Assembly (NCBI RefSeq): GCF_001486505.1
Contig: NZ_LN909065.1
Coordinates: 1,178,001 to 1,242,000, forward strand
Origin: Paenibacillus rubinfantis
Lineage (GTDB): Bacteria; Bacillota; Bacilli; Paenibacillales; Paenibacillaceae
Reading direction: 5' to 3'
Length of the DNA stretch: 64,000 nt
The position numbers and the translations under genes were made by a program. Position 1 is the stretch's first letter; every line of letters starts with the position of its first letter. Below, one piece after another: positions 1-8,134 of the stretch. The notes below the pieces were generated by a model. The model ran no database searches and was not told where the DNA came from. It was given only the letters and a program-made list of their open reading frames with translations.

Positions 1-293
1 CCGGCGCAGAGGGCAGTAAATTTGAAGCATCCGGCCTGACGCCGGAAGCTTCCGCACATGTCCATGCCCCTGCCATCCAGGAGTGCCCGATCTCGATCGC
101 CTGCCAGGTCGTAGAAGTTGTAGAAAGCGAGCAGTTCCCGGGCCTGACCCATATTTTAGGCCGAATCGTCAGCCGTTCCGTAGCCAAGGACTATTTGAAC
201 GCGGAGGGACGCCTACAGATCGATAAGCTCAATTCGGTAATTTATGCGGGGGATGGAGTCAACAAAGGGTTCCGGTTTTTGCAGGAGAGCTAA
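1..293 (+). CDS. Flavin reductase-like FMN-binding split-barrel protein, 3' end only
   Basis: The reading frame is open from the left edge to the TAA at 291-293, giving about 96 C-terminal residues; the start lies outside the window. The visible part contains the segment IQECPISIACQVVEVV and later HILGRIV, KLNSVIYAGDG. This pattern is typical of the C-terminal half of the flavin reductase-like (FlaRed) family, which binds FMN in a split barrel and reduces free flavin or supplies reduced flavin to a partner enzyme. No conventional terminator follows; the first hairpin of the palindrome array starts 28 nt after the stop. The partner and exact reaction cannot be told from this fragment. The family call is fairly secure, the function is not. 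Confidence 0.7.
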   Translation, partial: GAEGSKFEASGLTPEASAHVHAPAIQECPISIACQVVEVVESEQFPGLTHILGRIVSRSVAKDYLNAEGRLQIDKLNSVIYAGDGVNKGFRFLQES

Positions 294-320
294 CCGCTTC
301 GGCGGGGCTCCTGAGTGAAA

Positions 321-497
321 ATGTTGTATTTTATACAACATTTTCGGCCGGAATCAGCGGAATAATCGCAAAATGTTGCATGGAGTACAACATTCTTAGC
401 GTTTTATCCCCGAGGGGTTATGAAATGTTGTACATTTTACAACAATTTCTTCGGGAGAGGGTTGTACTCGATGGAAATGTTGTACTCGGTACAACAT
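321..497. repeat. Array A: four ATGTTGYA-N5-TRCAACAT palindromes at 52-nt steps
   Basis: Four 21-bp palindromes occupy 321-341, 373-393, 425-445 and 477-497. Their centres (331, 383, 435, 487) are exactly 52 nt apart. Arms are ATGTTGTA or ATGTTGCA against TACAACAT (the third ends in A, not T); the 5-nt loops differ in every unit. The first unit has 12-bp perfect arms around TTT. Spacers are 31 nt. The array lies between the convergent flavin reductase and ribokinase genes. A related array is at 56876-57053. Function unknown. Confidence 0.9.
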
Positions 498-506
498 TTC
501 TCACGC

Positions 507-550
507 AAAAAAGCTGCTTCGTCGCTACCAAAGCGAGAAGCAGCTTTTTT
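507..550. terminator. Bidirectional intrinsic terminator behind the ribokinase fusion gene
   Basis: A long stem built on AAAAGCTGCTTC and GAAGCAGCTTTTTT, with a loop region that pairs further (TCGCT/AGCGA), is flanked by an A run on one side and a T run on the other. It starts within 10 nt of the minus-strand stop at 557, so it is the terminator of the ribokinase gene and can also stop plus-strand transcripts leaving array A. Confidence 0.9.
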
Positions 551-556
551 GCGCGT

Positions 557-1858
557 TCAATCCACCAGCCAACGCCGAAGCACGTTCGCGTGATTATACA
601 CCGGGTCCTTGGCGGCGTACAGCAAGGTGACCGGGCGTTCGCCCGCGAGCTCGCGGATGCGGTCCGCCAGCACGGCACACTCCGGGCTCGTGTTCAGCTC
701 CCGGAGGTAATTGGCGCTAAAATCCGCATACCGCTCCATCCGGTGCGCGAATTCCTTGCGCAGCTCCGGGCTTGGCGCGATCCCCTTCATCCACTCGTCG
801 ATCGCCGCATCCGCTTTGGTCATCCCGCGCGGCCATAAGCGATCGACCAAGATACGGTACCCATCCTCGGGGGCAGCGGGCTCGTAGATCCGTTTCACGC
901 GGATCTGCTCTTCTAGCGTTGTCGCCCGGAACGAACCCGCTGCCGCAAACCGCCGCACTTCTTCCCCCGTCGGCATGCCCGCCTGGGCACCGAACTTCGT
1001 CACCGCCAGCGCGGAGGCCAGCGATGCGAAGCGCATCGCCTCTTCCAGGCTTTGGCCTTGGGCGAGCGCCGTCGCCAGCGCGGCGTTAAAGCAGTCGCCT
1101 GCCCCGGTTGTGTCCACGACAGAAACGGGATGCCCCGGCACCGTGCGCACCTCCCCGGCCTCATCCAGGTAAGCTGATCCGTTGGCTCCCAGCGTTGTCA
1201 CGATCTGGGTGGCGCCCAAGTCCTTCAGCCGGCTCATCGCCAAGCGAAGGAAATCGCGGGTCGCTGCCGGTTCCATGCCGGCATAACGCCCCAGTTCGGT
1301 GAGATTGGGCGTCATATAGTCCATGTAGCCATATAGCTCATCCGGCAGTTCCCGGGCCGGGGCCGGGTTCAAAATCACCGTCTTGCCCAGTGATTTGGCG
1401 ATCCGTGCAGCGTAAAGCACCGTCTCCACCGGGATTTCCAGCTGAAGCAGCACGATATCGGCCTGCTCCAGCTTGTCCGCGTGGAGGTCGATATCCGCCG
1501 GCGTCACCTGATCATTGGCACCGGAGACAACAACGATGCGGTTGTCGCCATCGGCGACATAGATCGATGCGACGCCCGTGGCCGCATCGGGAAGCTGCTT
1601 GACACCGCCTATATCCACACCATCCTGGCGTTGGGCGGCCAGCAGTTGGTCACCGAAGGCGTCCGCCCCAACCGCGCCGATCATCGAGGTGTCCGCCCCC
1701 AAACGAGCGGCGGCTACCGCCTGGTTTGCGCCTTTACCGCCCGGGATAAAGCGGACCCGATCGCCCAATACGGTCTCTCCGGTCTGTGGAATTTGCCGCG
1801 TCTCCACCACGATATCCATATTTAAGCTGCCGATAACAGCCACCTTAGGTATAGCCAT
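557..1858 (-). CDS. Ribokinase (PfkB family) fused to a C-terminal DUF488/YeaO domain
   Basis: Residues about 1-305 are a complete PfkB-family sugar kinase of the ribokinase type: N-terminal GGKGANQAVAAARLGA substrate-binding motif and C-terminal DTTGAGDCFNAAL with the catalytic Asp. This type phosphorylates D-ribose to ribose-5-phosphate with ATP. Residues about 320-433 are a full DUF488 domain of the YeaO type (KRIYEP, GYRILVDRLWPRG, LLYAAKD, NHANVL). Single ribokinases are near 300 residues, so this is a true in-frame fusion with only a short linker. The ATG at 1858 is preferred over the GTC-separated ATG at 1864 because AAGGA lies 9 nt upstream of the former and only 3 nt upstream of the latter. 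No ribose transporter is adjacent. The kinase call is strong; substrate could be another sugar or nucleoside. The role of the DUF488 part is unknown. Confidence 0.88.
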   Translation of the reverse strand: MAIPKVAVIGSLNMDIVVETRQIPQTGETVLGDRVRFIPGGKGANQAVAAARLGADTSMIGAVGADAFGDQLLAAQRQDGVDIGGVKQLPDAATGVASIYVADGDNRIVVVSGANDQVTPADIDLHADKLEQADIVLLQLEIPVETVLYAARIAKSLGKTVILNPAPARELPDELYGYMDYMTPNLTELGRYAGMEPAATRDFLRLAMSRLKDLGATQIVTTLGANGSAYLDEAGEVRTVPGHPVSVVDTTGAGDCFNAALATALAQGQSLEEAMRFASLASALAVTKFGAQAGMPTGEEVRRFAAAGSFRATTLEEQIRVKRIYEPAAPEDGYRILVDRLWPRGMTKADAAIDEWMKGIAPSPELRKEFAHRMERYADFSANYLRELNTSPECAVLADRIRELAGERPVTLLYAAKDPVYNHANVLRRWLVD

Positions 1859-2002
1859 GACCATCCATCCTTATCTAGGTCTCTGCCTTTAAGTTTCTGC
1901 CTCCAGTTTATGTTAGAAGCGTTCTTTCAGCAAGCCGTCGATTCGGTTCGATTCGGACAAAGCCTTCTCTGCCCTTGGTTCCCTTCGTGTTCTCCCTTCA
2001 GT

Positions 2003-3079
2003 TTAATGCTGAGGAGCTTTCGCCCGGTACAGATCGGCCTTCGCAGCCTGGAGTACTCCTTGCCCTTGCTTGGGATACATGCCAATCCCCACAGCTGCGC
2101 TTACTCGGCATGTGGGATCCAGTTGGAACGGCCTTATCTCAAACGCCGCAGTCAGCCTCCGCCCAAGCATCATCGTTTCCGCCTCCGACATCTCCCACAC
2201 CAGCGCGGCAAACCGATTTTCTCCCAACCGGCACAGTACGGCCGCAGGCGGCAATACGTCGTACAGTTGGTCTGCGATCTGCTTAAGACAATCGTCTTCA
2301 GCAACCTGGCCAAACCGTGTATGTAAAGTCTCTAATCCGGAGATTTCAAGATAAAGGATGGCAAACGAACGAGAACTCTCCATATCCTGCCGCATCGCCT
2401 GCTGCAACCGTTCCCGGAAAAAAGACCGGTTCGGCAGCCCCGTAACTTCATCGTAATAACGACAACGATGCAGTTCCTCGCGCATTTGCTGTCCTTCTAT
2501 CGCCAGATTCAATAACCGCCCTGCCATGTCCAGGAGCGCCAAGGTATCGGCAGATGGCGGGAGATAACGCGTGTAGTGCAGCTCAAAAACCGCCTCTACG
2601 CTTCCGTCCGGTGCCAGGATTGGAGCTGCCCAGCATGATCTCAACTGCGGATGCTCCAGGAGCAAGTCTCGGTAATACTCGCACCGCGCGTCTTGACCGG
2701 TATCCGGCACAACAACGATCCGCCGCGTATTAACCGCACTGGCACTTGCCCCCATTGACGGGCCTAGCTCCAGACCTTGAACCCGGCGGATATATTCCCG
2801 GGGCAGCCCGGAGGCCGCAACCAAACGCAGCATATTTTCTCCGTCCTCCCCGTCCGGCACATAAACGGCGCAACCAGCACCGCATAGCCGCTCGGCAAGA
2901 CCGGCAAGCTCCTGCAGGATGAGCCTCGGCTTCACCCCCTTTGCGATCATATCCAACATGCGGCTCTGCTGTTCAAACAGTTCCCTCAAGCCTTCCTTCC
3001 GAGCGCGGAAAGTGGCTTCTATCCCAAGCAAACCTCGAATGCTCTGAAATAATCCGGCAAAATGCTTTACGATCCTCAT
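2003..3079 (-). CDS. GAF-like sensor with degenerate GGDEF domain
   Basis: A 358-residue cytoplasmic protein. Residues about 35-200 resemble a GAF sensory domain (LAERLCGAGCAVYVPDG, SCWAAPILAPDGSVEAVFELH). Residues about 205-355 are a GGDEF fold, recognised by YYDEVTGLPNRSFFRERL, ILYLEISGLE and a C-terminal VSAAVGIGMYP. The active-site loop that should read GG(D/E)EF is GENRF, so metal and GTP binding residues are lost and diguanylate cyclase activity is unlikely. Such domains usually act as GTP or c-di-GMP sensors or protein-binding modules. The I-site RxxD is not evident. ATG at 3079 is chosen because GGTGGG precedes it by 5 nt; a GTG at 3088 is an alternative. It is not clearly in an operon with its neighbours. 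Domain calls are strong; inactivity is inferred. Confidence 0.82.
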   Translation of the reverse strand: MRIVKHFAGLFQSIRGLLGIEATFRARKEGLRELFEQQSRMLDMIAKGVKPRLILQELAGLAERLCGAGCAVYVPDGEDGENMLRLVAASGLPREYIRRVQGLELGPSMGASASAVNTRRIVVVPDTGQDARCEYYRDLLLEHPQLRSCWAAPILAPDGSVEAVFELHYTRYLPPSADTLALLDMAGRLLNLAIEGQQMREELHRCRYYDEVTGLPNRSFFRERLQQAMRQDMESSRSFAILYLEISGLETLHTRFGQVAEDDCLKQIADQLYDVLPPAAVLCRLGENRFAALVWEMSEAETMMLGRRLTAAFEIRPFQLDPTCRVSAAVGIGMYPKQGQGVLQAAKADLYRAKAPQH

Positions 3080-3182
3080 CGTTCCCACCCAACTTCACAC
3101 TTTTCGTATGGCGCTAGTACATTTACCGCATTTTCGCATATCAAACTCTACAAATTATCGACATTCACGGAAGTAAATCAAT

Positions 3183-3231
3183 AAAAAAGCCCCCCCAACA
3201 ACAGTTTAAAGGCTGTTTTGGGAAGGGCTTT
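3183..3231 (-). terminator. Intrinsic terminator overlapping the end of the BTAD response regulator gene
   Basis: On the minus strand a stem formed by AAGCCCTTCCCAAAACAG and the matching CTGTTGTTGGGGGGGCTT runs into six T residues. The TAA stop (3206-3208) lies in the loop region, so the last codons of the gene form part of the terminator. Confidence 0.85.
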
Positions 3232-4375
3232 GATGGGTTTGAGACCAATCGCGGTACCACTGAAGGATCGAAGGGCTTGGCGGTTCGTTAAGCTCTGCGG
3301 CTAACACCTCTTCGAGTCTTCGGTATTGGCGCAGCACAAGGGCGCGTTTATCTAGCGAAGCATAGAGCTTCATCAGGGCTAAATGGGCATCTTCCTCCAG
3401 CGGATGCCGATCGCATATCCCTTGGTACATTTCGATCGCCTTGTCCAGTTGACCTTGCCCCTTGTGCCATTCAGCCATACGGGTGGCCATGCGGAGCCAT
3501 GATGATTTGAATCGATAACGTTCGCTCTCCGCCCACCAATAATCGTAATCCTGCAGGTAATCCCCCTGGTACAAGTCCAACACCGCTTCAAGCTCGGCGG
3601 CGGTCCGCTCGTCCAACGTCGTGACGGAACCAACAAACTGTTCCCAGGTTTCCACGTCCAAATCGACGTTATCGAGCTGCAGCACATAACCGTCTGTGGC
3701 GCTGTTGATATGCATATATTCGCTGTAAGGCTCCAGGGTTTTGCGGATGTGATACACCGCTGTGTACAGCTGCGAATAAGCCCGGCTAGGTTCATATCCC
3801 GGCCATAACAATTCAACGAGTACGGACTTACGGACAAGCTGCTCCCGGTGCTGGAGCAAGTGCAGGAACAATTCCTGCGCTTTAGTCGTGCGCCAGCGGA
3901 TCTGGACAGGGTGCAGGGTCGAGGAGGCTTCGATCTGAAACTGTTGAAACATCCGAATCTTCAGCCGCCCTTCTTGAAGGGAGCTCGCTTCGACTTCTCC
4001 CTGAGTTTTCCGCCCGTCCATACGTTCCTGAATCCGTCGCAGTGTGATTTCCAGCCGCTCCTTCTGGACCGGCTTCAAGACATAATCCAGGGCATTTAAT
4101 TCAAAAGCTTTAATCGCGTATTCATCATACGCCGTAACGAATACCACGTTAAGCTGCGGCTTGTGCTGCAGGAGTTGTTCGGCCAACTCGATGCCATTGA
4201 TTTCGGGCAGATGGATGTCCAGAAATACCACATCTGCTTCCGTCTCCAGCACAAAACGTTTCGCTTCGAACGGATCGATAAATTTACCGAGAATTTCGAT
4301 TTGCGATACCTTCCGCAACTGATGTTCCATATACTTTAAGGCTAGTTGCTCATCATCAACCAAAATGACCTTCAT
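3206..4375 (-). CDS. Response regulator with winged-helix and BTAD (SARP-like) output
   Basis: A 389-residue protein. Residues 1-120 are a receiver domain (VILVDDEQLALKYM, phospho-acceptor Asp in VVFLDIHLPEINGIELAE, VFVTAYDEYAIKAFE, YVLKPV). Residues about 150-245 are a PhoB/OmpR-like winged helix (WRTTKAQELFLHLL, ELLWPGYEPSRAYSQLYTAVYHIRKTL). The rest is a helical bacterial transcriptional activation domain (VETWEQFV, LYQGDYLQDYDYWWAESER, HPLEEDAHLALM). This receiver-wHTH-BTAD order is known from Bacillota response regulators. The start at 4375 (MKVILVDDE) has AGGGGAG 6 nt upstream; the longer frame to 4402 lacks one. No histidine kinase is adjacent, so the partner is unknown. The group II intron sits about 140 bp upstream of its start, between it and the efflux operon. 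Confidence 0.88.
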   Translation of the reverse strand: MKVILVDDEQLALKYMEHQLRKVSQIEILGKFIDPFEAKRFVLETEADVVFLDIHLPEINGIELAEQLLQHKPQLNVVFVTAYDEYAIKAFELNALDYVLKPVQKERLEITLRRIQERMDGRKTQGEVEASSLQEGRLKIRMFQQFQIEASSTLHPVQIRWRTTKAQELFLHLLQHREQLVRKSVLVELLWPGYEPSRAYSQLYTAVYHIRKTLEPYSEYMHINSATDGYVLQLDNVDLDVETWEQFVGSVTTLDERTAAELEAVLDLYQGDYLQDYDYWWAESERYRFKSSWLRMATRMAEWHKGQGQLDKAIEMYQGICDRHPLEEDAHLALMKLYASLDKRALVLRQYRRLEEVLAAELNEPPSPSILQWYRDWSQTHQSPSQNSL

Positions 4376-4554
4376 CCCGGACTCCCCTTGTGAGATCTTC
4401 AACCCTATCCTTTAGTATACCTGAGATCACAAGGAATTCCATCTGCGAAGGCGACAAGATCTCTCTTTTCCCCGCACTTTATCGCCAAGCTGCAATCAAC
4501 ACACCTAATCCCTCGATCGGGTAGGAGGCTACCCATTAATTGAGTAGCCGACCT

Positions 4555-4594
4555 CCCACACCACCGTACGTACCGTTCGGTATACGGCGGTTCC
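4555..4594 (-). ncRNA. Group II intron domain V (catalytic hairpin)
   Basis: On the minus strand ACCGCCGT pairs with ACGGTGGT around a short internal bulge and the capping stem ACC-GAAC-GGT. This is the conserved domain V shape, with a CGC-type triad in the lower stem. It starts directly at the maturase stop codon and is followed by domain VI. Confidence 0.75.
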
Positions 4595-6012
4595 TAAGTT
4601 TTCGCAGTTACTTGTCGATAATAATCCGAGAAGAAGAGAAATCCTAAGCCCTTGAGGGTGTTATTTCCGAGGGACTTCGAGAGGACGGGGCTATTGGAGA
4701 TTCTCCAGTAGCCCTTTCTCGTGTTTGCGTATTCCCATGCTTTTTGTCCTTGGATTCCGAGCGATTGCAGTTTCTCGAATTTCGTCCTCACTCGTTTCCA
4801 CTGCTTCCAGAAGATCATGCGAATCCGCCTTCTCATCCATTCATCCGTGGATTGGAGCATACTTTTCATATCCGCTATTTTGTAGTAGTTGATCCACCCC
4901 ATGATGTAGCGTCTAAGCTTTTCGGCTCGTTCTTCATTTCCCATCCCGTTGCTTCTGGACGTGAGCTCCTTTACTTTGGCTTTCATCTTGGCAGCGGATT
5001 TCGGATGAATGCGGACTCGTGTCTCTCCTTTCCTTTTGTAGAAGGAGAACCCAAGAAATTTAACCTTCCACGCCTCGTCCACCACTGTCTTTTCCCGGTT
5101 CACTTTGAGAAACAACTTCTTTTCAATGAAGGGAAGAATGTTCTCCAGTGTCCGTTCCGCGCTCCTTTTGCTTTTGCTGAAGATCAGGAGATCGTCCGCA
5201 TAGCGCACGAAGCGGTGCCCGCGGCTTTCCAGTTCCTTGTCCAGTTCGTTCAGCATAATGTTGCTGAGAATTGGACTCAGATTGCCCCCTTGCGGTACGC
5301 CGATTTCCGTATCCTCGAAGCGGTGCTTCACGACAACGCCGGCTTTCAGGTACTTGTGGATGAGCGAGATGACCCGCCCGTCTTTAATGGTTCGGGATAA
5401 GACTTCCACCAATTTGCTTTGGTTAACGGTGTCAAAGAATTTCTCCAAGTCCATATCGACCACGTATTTGTACCCTTCTTCGATGTTTGATTGGCTTCTC
5501 TGAATAGCGTTATGTGCGCTTCTCTTGGGTCGGAATCCGAAACTGTTCTCCGAAAACTGTTTTTCGTAGATCGGGGTAAGCACTTGAGCGATCGCCTGTT
5601 GGATAACTCGGTCAACAACCGTAGGAATTCCCAGGTTTCTCTTCTTTCCGTTCTCTTTCGGGATTTCTACCCTTCGAACAGGATTCGGACGGTAGGTTCC
5701 GTCCAGAATGGATTCCTTGATGGTTTCTCCGTTCTCTCGGAGATATTGTAGAAGTTCATCTACTCCCATCCCGTCGATTCCGTGAGATCCTTTGTTAGTT
5801 TTGACCCGCTTGAACGCTTCGTTCATGTTGTCTCTGCTAACGATTTTCTCAAGCAACTCGTCCTTCGACTCGGTTGCGTCGGTGCTGTCGGTTTCAGGTA
5901 TCCGCTCAGGACTGTGCGCTCCCGCATATTCTCCATGTTCCGCATGTACGTTTTGCGTCGAGCCTTCTCTTCGAAGTTGGCTGCACTTGACTCCTGTTTC
6001 GGTACCATTCAT
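4594..6012 (-). CDS. ltrA: Group II intron reverse transcriptase/maturase
   Basis: A 472-residue intron-encoded protein. The N-terminal part (to about residue 60) is followed by the reverse transcriptase domain: VDMDLEKFFDTVNQ, GVPQGGNLSPILSNIMLNELDKEL, and the catalytic FVRYADDLLIFSKS (YADD box intact). After about residue 310 come the maturase/thumb region (VKFLGFSFY, KLRRYIMGWINYYKIADM) and a short C-terminal part. No HNH endonuclease domain is visible. The protein helps the intron RNA fold and splice and copies it at a DNA target. The ATG at 6012 is chosen because AAGGAGG lies 9 nt upstream; a longer frame to 6048 has no ribosome binding site. All motifs are intact, so the element may be active. 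Confidence 0.93.
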   Translation of the reverse strand: MNGTETGVKCSQLRREGSTQNVHAEHGEYAGAHSPERIPETDSTDATESKDELLEKIVSRDNMNEAFKRVKTNKGSHGIDGMGVDELLQYLRENGETIKESILDGTYRPNPVRRVEIPKENGKKRNLGIPTVVDRVIQQAIAQVLTPIYEKQFSENSFGFRPKRSAHNAIQRSQSNIEEGYKYVVDMDLEKFFDTVNQSKLVEVLSRTIKDGRVISLIHKYLKAGVVVKHRFEDTEIGVPQGGNLSPILSNIMLNELDKELESRGHRFVRYADDLLIFSKSKRSAERTLENILPFIEKKLFLKVNREKTVVDEAWKVKFLGFSFYKRKGETRVRIHPKSAAKMKAKVKELTSRSNGMGNEERAEKLRRYIMGWINYYKIADMKSMLQSTDEWMRRRIRMIFWKQWKRVRTKFEKLQSLGIQGQKAWEYANTRKGYWRISNSPVLSKSLGNNTLKGLGFLFFSDYYRQVTAKT

Positions 6013-6417
6013 TAACCCACACCTCCTTAGGTTCAGCCCTTCCCTCAAGTTGTCGACTAACCGAGGTACTATGGCGTCTGCTGACTTCTCATGATAAATC
6101 TTGTTTCAACCATGATTTGAAATTCATCTCCTCACGTCCATGAGACCTCCCACGGTAAGACGCGTAACTTTCATCCCGTATACCCGCCGCATTTACATCC
6201 GCGTGTCCGTGCAGTTTATTGGATTTCGTCTTGTTTAGCAGACTCATCCCACTTTGGATGCCTGATGCGATTCGTGTTCCTCAGGCCGGGACTTTGCCTC
6301 CAGCTTCCTTCAGATTCCACCTCACGATGGACACCCTTGCTCTTGGCTAATGGTTGGCAACTGCCAGCCCCCATAGCGGACTTTCACCGCCTAGCTACGC
6401 GCCATGCGTGGCGCACT

Positions 6418-6457
6418 AAAAAAAGAGCTTTCGCATGACGATGCGAAAGCTCTCTTT
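6418..6457 (-). terminator. Terminator of the efflux operon and apparent group II intron target
   Basis: On the minus strand AGAGCTTTCGCAT pairs with ATGCGAAAGCTCT and runs into seven T residues, 15 nt after the MFS stop codon. The group II intron starts one base after the T run, so the terminator itself is preserved. Confidence 0.9.
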
Positions 6458-6472
6458 ATGAATAAGTTCTGA

Positions 6473-8116
6473 TTAAGCTTGATGCGGAGCGGAAGCTTGC
6501 GCGCCCAGTGCCGCCCCTTCTTCGCCGCCTTCCTTGGAAGTCTGCGGAGTTGGCGCTTGGTTTGTCGACCGAAGCGGCAGCTCTCTCAGGAAGAAGACCA
6601 GCACGAAGGCCACGACCAACACCAGGGTTCCGGTCAGGAACACGGTGGACAAGGTCGTTCCCAGCGCATCGCGGATACCTTGGATCATTTGTGCGAACAA
6701 CGGCTGTGCATCCGCCGGCAAGCTGGCTTGTGTCTGCTCCAGCAACGGTTTGTTCATCAACGTTTGCGGGTTGGCGAAAGCGGTCATTTGCTGCACCAAC
6801 TGCGGATCCATCTGGCTCATGTCCGGCGCCGCGGATGACTGCAGCGCTTCTTTCAGGTTTTTCGTCAAATTGTTTGACATGACGGTACCCATGACCGCAA
6901 TCCCGATCGTACCGCCGAGATTCCGGAACAGCTGCGTCGAAGCGGTAACTACGCCAAGCTCTTTATGCGGCACGGCGTTTTGCGTGGCCAGCGAGAACAC
7001 CGGCATCCCGACGCCTAGACCCAAGCCAAACACGATCATGCTGAGGATCGCGACAGGCACGCTGTTCATGAAAATCATAATGGCCATCCCGGCAATCATG
7101 ATCGGAATGCCAAACAGAGCAAATTGCTTGTATTTGCCTTTCTTCGCGATCATTTGGCCGGTGATGGCGCTCGCGACGACCATGACGATCGACATCGGCA
7201 TCGTCACATAGCCGGCATATGTCGGCGAAATGCCCAGCACGCCTTGCACGAAGAACGACAGGTAAATCAAGGCGCCCATCATCCCAAAGTTCATAATGAA
7301 GCCGATGATATTGGAAATGGTCACAACATCGTTTTTAAACAAGTGAAGCGGCAAAATCGGATTTTTTACCTTCGATTCCACAAACACAAAGATCAAAGCG
7401 GATACGACCGAAGCCGCGAGCAAGCCGATAATTTGCGCTGAACCCCAAGCGTACGTCGTGCCTGCCCAAGAAAAGGCCAGCAACATCGGCACGATCGTTG
7501 TCGTCATAAACAGCGAGCCAACATAGTCGATGCTTTGGGAGCTGCCGCGTTCCATTTTCGGGAACAAAGACAGGATCATGATAAACGCTACGATACCCAG
7601 CGGCAGGAAGATCCAGAACAGCCAGTGCCAATCCATATGATCGACGAGGTAGCCACCCAGGGTTGGGCCAAGGACGCTGGAAAAGCCAAAGATCGCTGTC
7701 ATCAGGCCCATCCATTTGCCGCGCTCACGCGGCGGGAACAAGTCGCCTACAGCCGTAAAGGCGGTCGACTGAATGATCCCGGCGCCGATCCCTTGAATCC
7801 CCCGGTAGGTGATAAACTGGAATACGTCCGAGGACGTCCCCGTCATAAAAGCGCCCGCCATAAAGAGCAGGATCCCGATCAGCAGGAACGGCTTCCGCCC
7901 GTACATATCGGACAGTTTGCCGACCAGGACGGTAGCGATCGTAGAAGTCAGTAAGTAAATATTGATCGTCCAGGTATAGTAGTCCATGCCGTCAAGGATC
8001 GAAATGATCCGCGGCATCGCCGTGCTCACGATCGTCTGGTTAATGGCAGCGAAGAACATCGCGGCCATGATGGCGATCATGATCGAAACTTTTCGTTTAA
8101 GTGTTAAGTGTTCCAT
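6473..8116 (-). CDS. MFS drug efflux transporter, DHA2 (EmrB/QacA) type
   Basis: A 547-residue integral membrane protein with about 14 predicted membrane segments, as expected for the DHA2 drug:proton antiporters. Signature motifs are present: motif A as GKLSDMYGRKPFLLIG between segments 2 and 3, RGIQGIGAGIIQ in segment 4, and motif C as GFSSVLGPTLGGYLVD in segment 5. A large outside loop rich in Gln and Pro (about residues 430-485) precedes the last segment, and the cytoplasmic tail is Ala/Gly/Glu rich. It lies 18 bp downstream of a MarR regulator gene on the same strand and ends at a strong terminator, so the two form a self-contained resistance operon, presumably induced when MarR binds a toxic compound. 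The exported drug cannot be deduced. Confidence 0.9.
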   Translation of the reverse strand: MEHLTLKRKVSIMIAIMAAMFFAAINQTIVSTAMPRIISILDGMDYYTWTINIYLLTSTIATVLVGKLSDMYGRKPFLLIGILLFMAGAFMTGTSSDVFQFITYRGIQGIGAGIIQSTAFTAVGDLFPPRERGKWMGLMTAIFGFSSVLGPTLGGYLVDHMDWHWLFWIFLPLGIVAFIMILSLFPKMERGSSQSIDYVGSLFMTTTIVPMLLAFSWAGTTYAWGSAQIIGLLAASVVSALIFVFVESKVKNPILPLHLFKNDVVTISNIIGFIMNFGMMGALIYLSFFVQGVLGISPTYAGYVTMPMSIVMVVASAITGQMIAKKGKYKQFALFGIPIMIAGMAIMIFMNSVPVAILSMIVFGLGLGVGMPVFSLATQNAVPHKELGVVTASTQLFRNLGGTIGIAVMGTVMSNNLTKNLKEALQSSAAPDMSQMDPQLVQQMTAFANPQTLMNKPLLEQTQASLPADAQPLFAQMIQGIRDALGTTLSTVFLTGTLVLVVAFVLVFFLRELPLRSTNQAPTPQTSKEGGEEGAALGAQASAPHQA

Positions 8117-8134
8117 GTAGTTTCTCCATCTCCG

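Larger units (their letters stand above)
4516..6416 (-). mobile_element. Group II intron with maturase, about 1.9 kb
   Basis: Reading the minus strand, the element begins at 6416 with GTGCGCC, the group II 5' consensus type, and ends at 4516 with CCTACCCGAT after a domain VI-like stem (GGTCGGCTACTC / GGGTAGCC). Between them lie a structured 5' region of about 400 nt, the maturase gene and a domain V hairpin. The boundary sequences and overall length are those expected, so the intron looks intact. It is inserted right behind the T tract of the MFS gene terminator (6418-6457), interrupting no gene. The exact class was not determined by alignment; insertion after a terminator is the habit of class C introns. 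Confidence 0.88.

Noticed and set aside
321..497. Regularly spaced repeats as a possible CRISPR array
   Set aside because: Units are palindromes with variable loops, spacers are related between loci, there are only four units, and no cas gene is present.
380..838. Plus-strand frame starting in array A
   Set aside because: It runs through the palindromes, a terminator and the antisense of the ribokinase fusion; no protein family pattern.
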